Made by a program: the position numbers and the translations under genes
Shown here: piece by piece, positions 4,525 through 5,856 of the stretch
Layout: every line of letters starts with the position of its first letter
How positions within the stretch are numbered: the stretch's first letter is position 1
The notes under the pieces: model-generated
Seen by the model: the letters and a program-made list of their open reading frames with translations, nothing else
What the model was told of the DNA's origin: nothing
Databases searched by the model: none
Origin: Candidatus Niyogiibacteriota bacterium
GTDB taxonomy: Bacteria; Patescibacteriota; Minisyncoccia; HO2-45-28
Direction of reading: 5' to 3'
Length of the DNA: 5,856 nt
NCBI GenBank assembly: GCA_016177385.1
Contig: JACOVJ010000019.1
Span: forward strand, 1-5,856

Positions 4525-5856
4525 ATGGATCACGACCATTCCCGCCCGTTCTACACGTGTCCCATGCATCCGGAGATCCGGCAGGAGCAACCGGGTATGT
4601 GTCCGGAATGCGGCATGCGGCTTATGCCGCTAAAAACCAAAACGCATAAAACGCATGCGAGCACGGATTACGACAAGCATGCCGGGCATAGCACCCGGGT
4701 ATTCTTGCAAAAATTCTGGGTGAGCTTGGTCCTGACGATCCCGGTGGTGCTGTATGCGGATGTTGTTCAGGCGATCATCGGCTGGTCGCCGCCGGATTTT
4801 CCGGGTTCGCGCTTCCTGCCGCTCGTTTTGGGTTCAGCCGTTTTCTTTTACGGCGGATGGGTGTTTCTCGCCGGGGCGATTCGGGAATTACGGGCGCGCC
4901 TTCCCGGCATGATGACGCTTATCGGGCTCGCGATAACGGCGGCGTATCTCTACAGCGTTTATGCGACGTTTATCGCCGCCGGGCACACGCTTTTTTGGGA
5001 GCTGACAACACTCATCACCGTCATGCTCTTGGGCCATTGGCTCGAAATGCGCGCGGTGTCCGGCGCGCAAGGCGCGTTGAAGGAACTCTCGAAATTACTG
5101 CCGGATACGGCGGAGGTTCTGCGGGACGGTGCGCATACAACCATTCCGCTATCCGACCTTCGAGATTACGATCAGGTTCTGGTGCGGCCGGGCGGGCGCA
5201 TTCCCGCCGACGGCATCGTAATCGAGGGCGCATCCGACGCGAATGAGGCCGTAGTTACCGGCGAATCCGCGCCGGTCGCAAAAACCGCGGGGAGCGAAGT
5301 GATCGCGGGAACGGTCAACGGCGACGGGTCGCTTACGATCCGCGTGACCAAGCTCGGGGAGCGCACATTCCTTGCGGGCGTAATGCGCCTGATCCGCGAA
5401 GCCGAGACCTCGAAGTCGCGCCTGCAGATCCTGTCCGACCGAGCCGCTTTTTATCTCACGGTCGTCGCCATCGGCGCGGGCGGCCTGACATTCGTCGCGT
5501 GGCTCGGAGCAAAAGCCGGAGCCGGTTTCGCGTTCGAGCGGCTGGTCGCGGTGCTCGTCATCGCCTGCCCCCACGCATTGGGGCTCGCGGTCCCGCTCGT
5601 TGCGTCCATTTCAACGACGCTTGCCGCGCGGCATGGCTTTTTGGTGCGCTCTCGCCTTGCGCTCGAACTTGCGCGAAAGGTCAGCATTGTGCTCTTCGAT
5701 AAAACCGGAACGCTTACGAAAGGGGAGTACGGCGTCACCACTATCTGGAGCGCGGGGACGCAAAACGAAAATGACCTGTTGCGCCTCGCGGCATCCGTGG
5801 ACGCGCATTCGGAGCACTTCATTTCAAAAGCGATCGAAAAGAAAGCAAAAGAAGCG
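4525..5856 (+). CDS. copB: CopB-type heavy-metal P-type ATPase (3'-truncated by window)
   Basis: The first 444 codons of a P1B ATPase that exports a heavy metal across the cytoplasmic membrane using ATP; no stop occurs before the edge. The N-terminus holds a small metal-binding domain, YTCPMHPEI...PGMCPECGMRLMPL at 10-36 (C12, H15, C26, C29, Met residues), then a His-rich linker (H41, H44, H52, H55). Membrane spans lie at about 60-86, 97-118, 128-150 and 157-175. The actuator domain follows with TGES at 245-248, then spans at about 311-331 and 338-360 carrying the ion-site CPH (348-350), and the phosphorylation motif DKTGTLT at 392-398 (D392). CPH rather than CPC places it with the CopB/P1B-3 group, often linked to Cu(II) or Ag(I); the exact metal is inferred. 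The nucleotide-domain HP motif reads HF (H431, F432). The N-domain end, TGDN region and last two spans lie outside. The ATG at 4525 is the first plausible start after an in-frame TAG; there is no clear Shine-Dalgarno site. The gene symbol is by type only. Confidence 0.92.
   Translation, partial: MDHDHSRPFYTCPMHPEIRQEQPGMCPECGMRLMPLKTKTHKTHASTDYDKHAGHSTRVFLQKFWVSLVLTIPVVLYADVVQAIIGWSPPDFPGSRFLPLVLGSAVFFYGGWVFLAGAIRELRARLPGMMTLIGLAITAAYLYSVYATFIAAGHTLFWELTTLITVMLLGHWLEMRAVSGAQGALKELSKLLPDTAEVLRDGAHTTIPLSDLRDYDQVLVRPGGRIPADGIVIEGASDANEAVVTGESAPVAKTAGSEVIAGTVNGDGSLTIRVTKLGERTFLAGVMRLIREAETSKSRLQILSDRAAFYLTVVAIGAGGLTFVAWLGAKAGAGFAFERLVAVLVIACPHALGLAVPLVASISTTLAARHGFLVRSRLALELARKVSIVLFDKTGTLTKGEYGVTTIWSAGTQNENDLLRLAASVDAHSEHFISKAIEKKAKEA

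Noticed and set aside
4857..5246. Plus-strand 129-codon frame and several minus-strand frames inside the ATPase region
   Set aside because: The ATPase frame contains the metal-binding domain, TGES, CPH and DKTGTLT in correct order and spacing, so the other frames are shadows.
29..5856. Recoded TGA (code 25) as used by some candidate phyla
   Set aside because: TGA ends the genes at 1426, 3057, 4028 and 4249, exactly at overlapping downstream starts, and no in-frame TGA interrupts a conserved domain.

Overview
The window is a tightly packed, single-strand (+) gene run with no RNA gene, insertion sequence, CRISPR array or clear terminator. By eye the base composition is moderate (about half GC). 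TGA ends at least four of the reading frames, so the standard bacterial code fits and the TGA-as-glycine code of Gracilibacteria/SR1 is excluded. The combination of DUF1573, CcdA-like, DUF3105, a CopB-type ATPase and an unnamed CC...DC.H protein, together with overlapping genes that lack good Shine-Dalgarno sites, reminds me of Candidate Phyla Radiation (Patescibacteria/Parcubacteria-like) genomes. That placement is an inference from memory and is not proven by the sequence.

Layout. Left part (29-1426): a membrane-anchored DUF1573 protein, then a CcdA/DsbD-type polytopic membrane protein whose two active-site positions are both vicinal Cys-Cys pairs. Middle (1419-3057): an anchored extracytoplasmic protein of a family I cannot name, with a CC-x8-C-x-H cluster and a duplicated Cys-bearing C-terminal tail, then an anchored DUF3105 protein with a conserved His-rich core. 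Next (3054-4500): a second, different CcdA/DsbD-like membrane protein, a 74-residue protein with a signal peptide and one membrane span, and an 84-residue cytosolic glutaredoxin/thioredoxin-like protein with a CxxC site. Right part (4525 to the edge): the first 444 codons of a CPH-type (CopB-like, P1B-3) heavy-metal P-type ATPase with an N-terminal Cys/His/Met metal-binding domain. It runs off the window.

How they may work together. Most junctions overlap (8 bp, then three 4-bp ATGA overlaps) or are very short, so the genes are probably one operon with translational coupling. The simplest reading is a cell-envelope thiol-redox and metal (probably copper) handling module. The cytosolic CxxC protein could exchange electrons with one or both CcdA-like transporters, which would pass reducing equivalents across the membrane to Cys-containing anchored proteins, and the ATPase would export the metal. 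Each family assignment rests on visible motifs. The joint function is a hypothesis.
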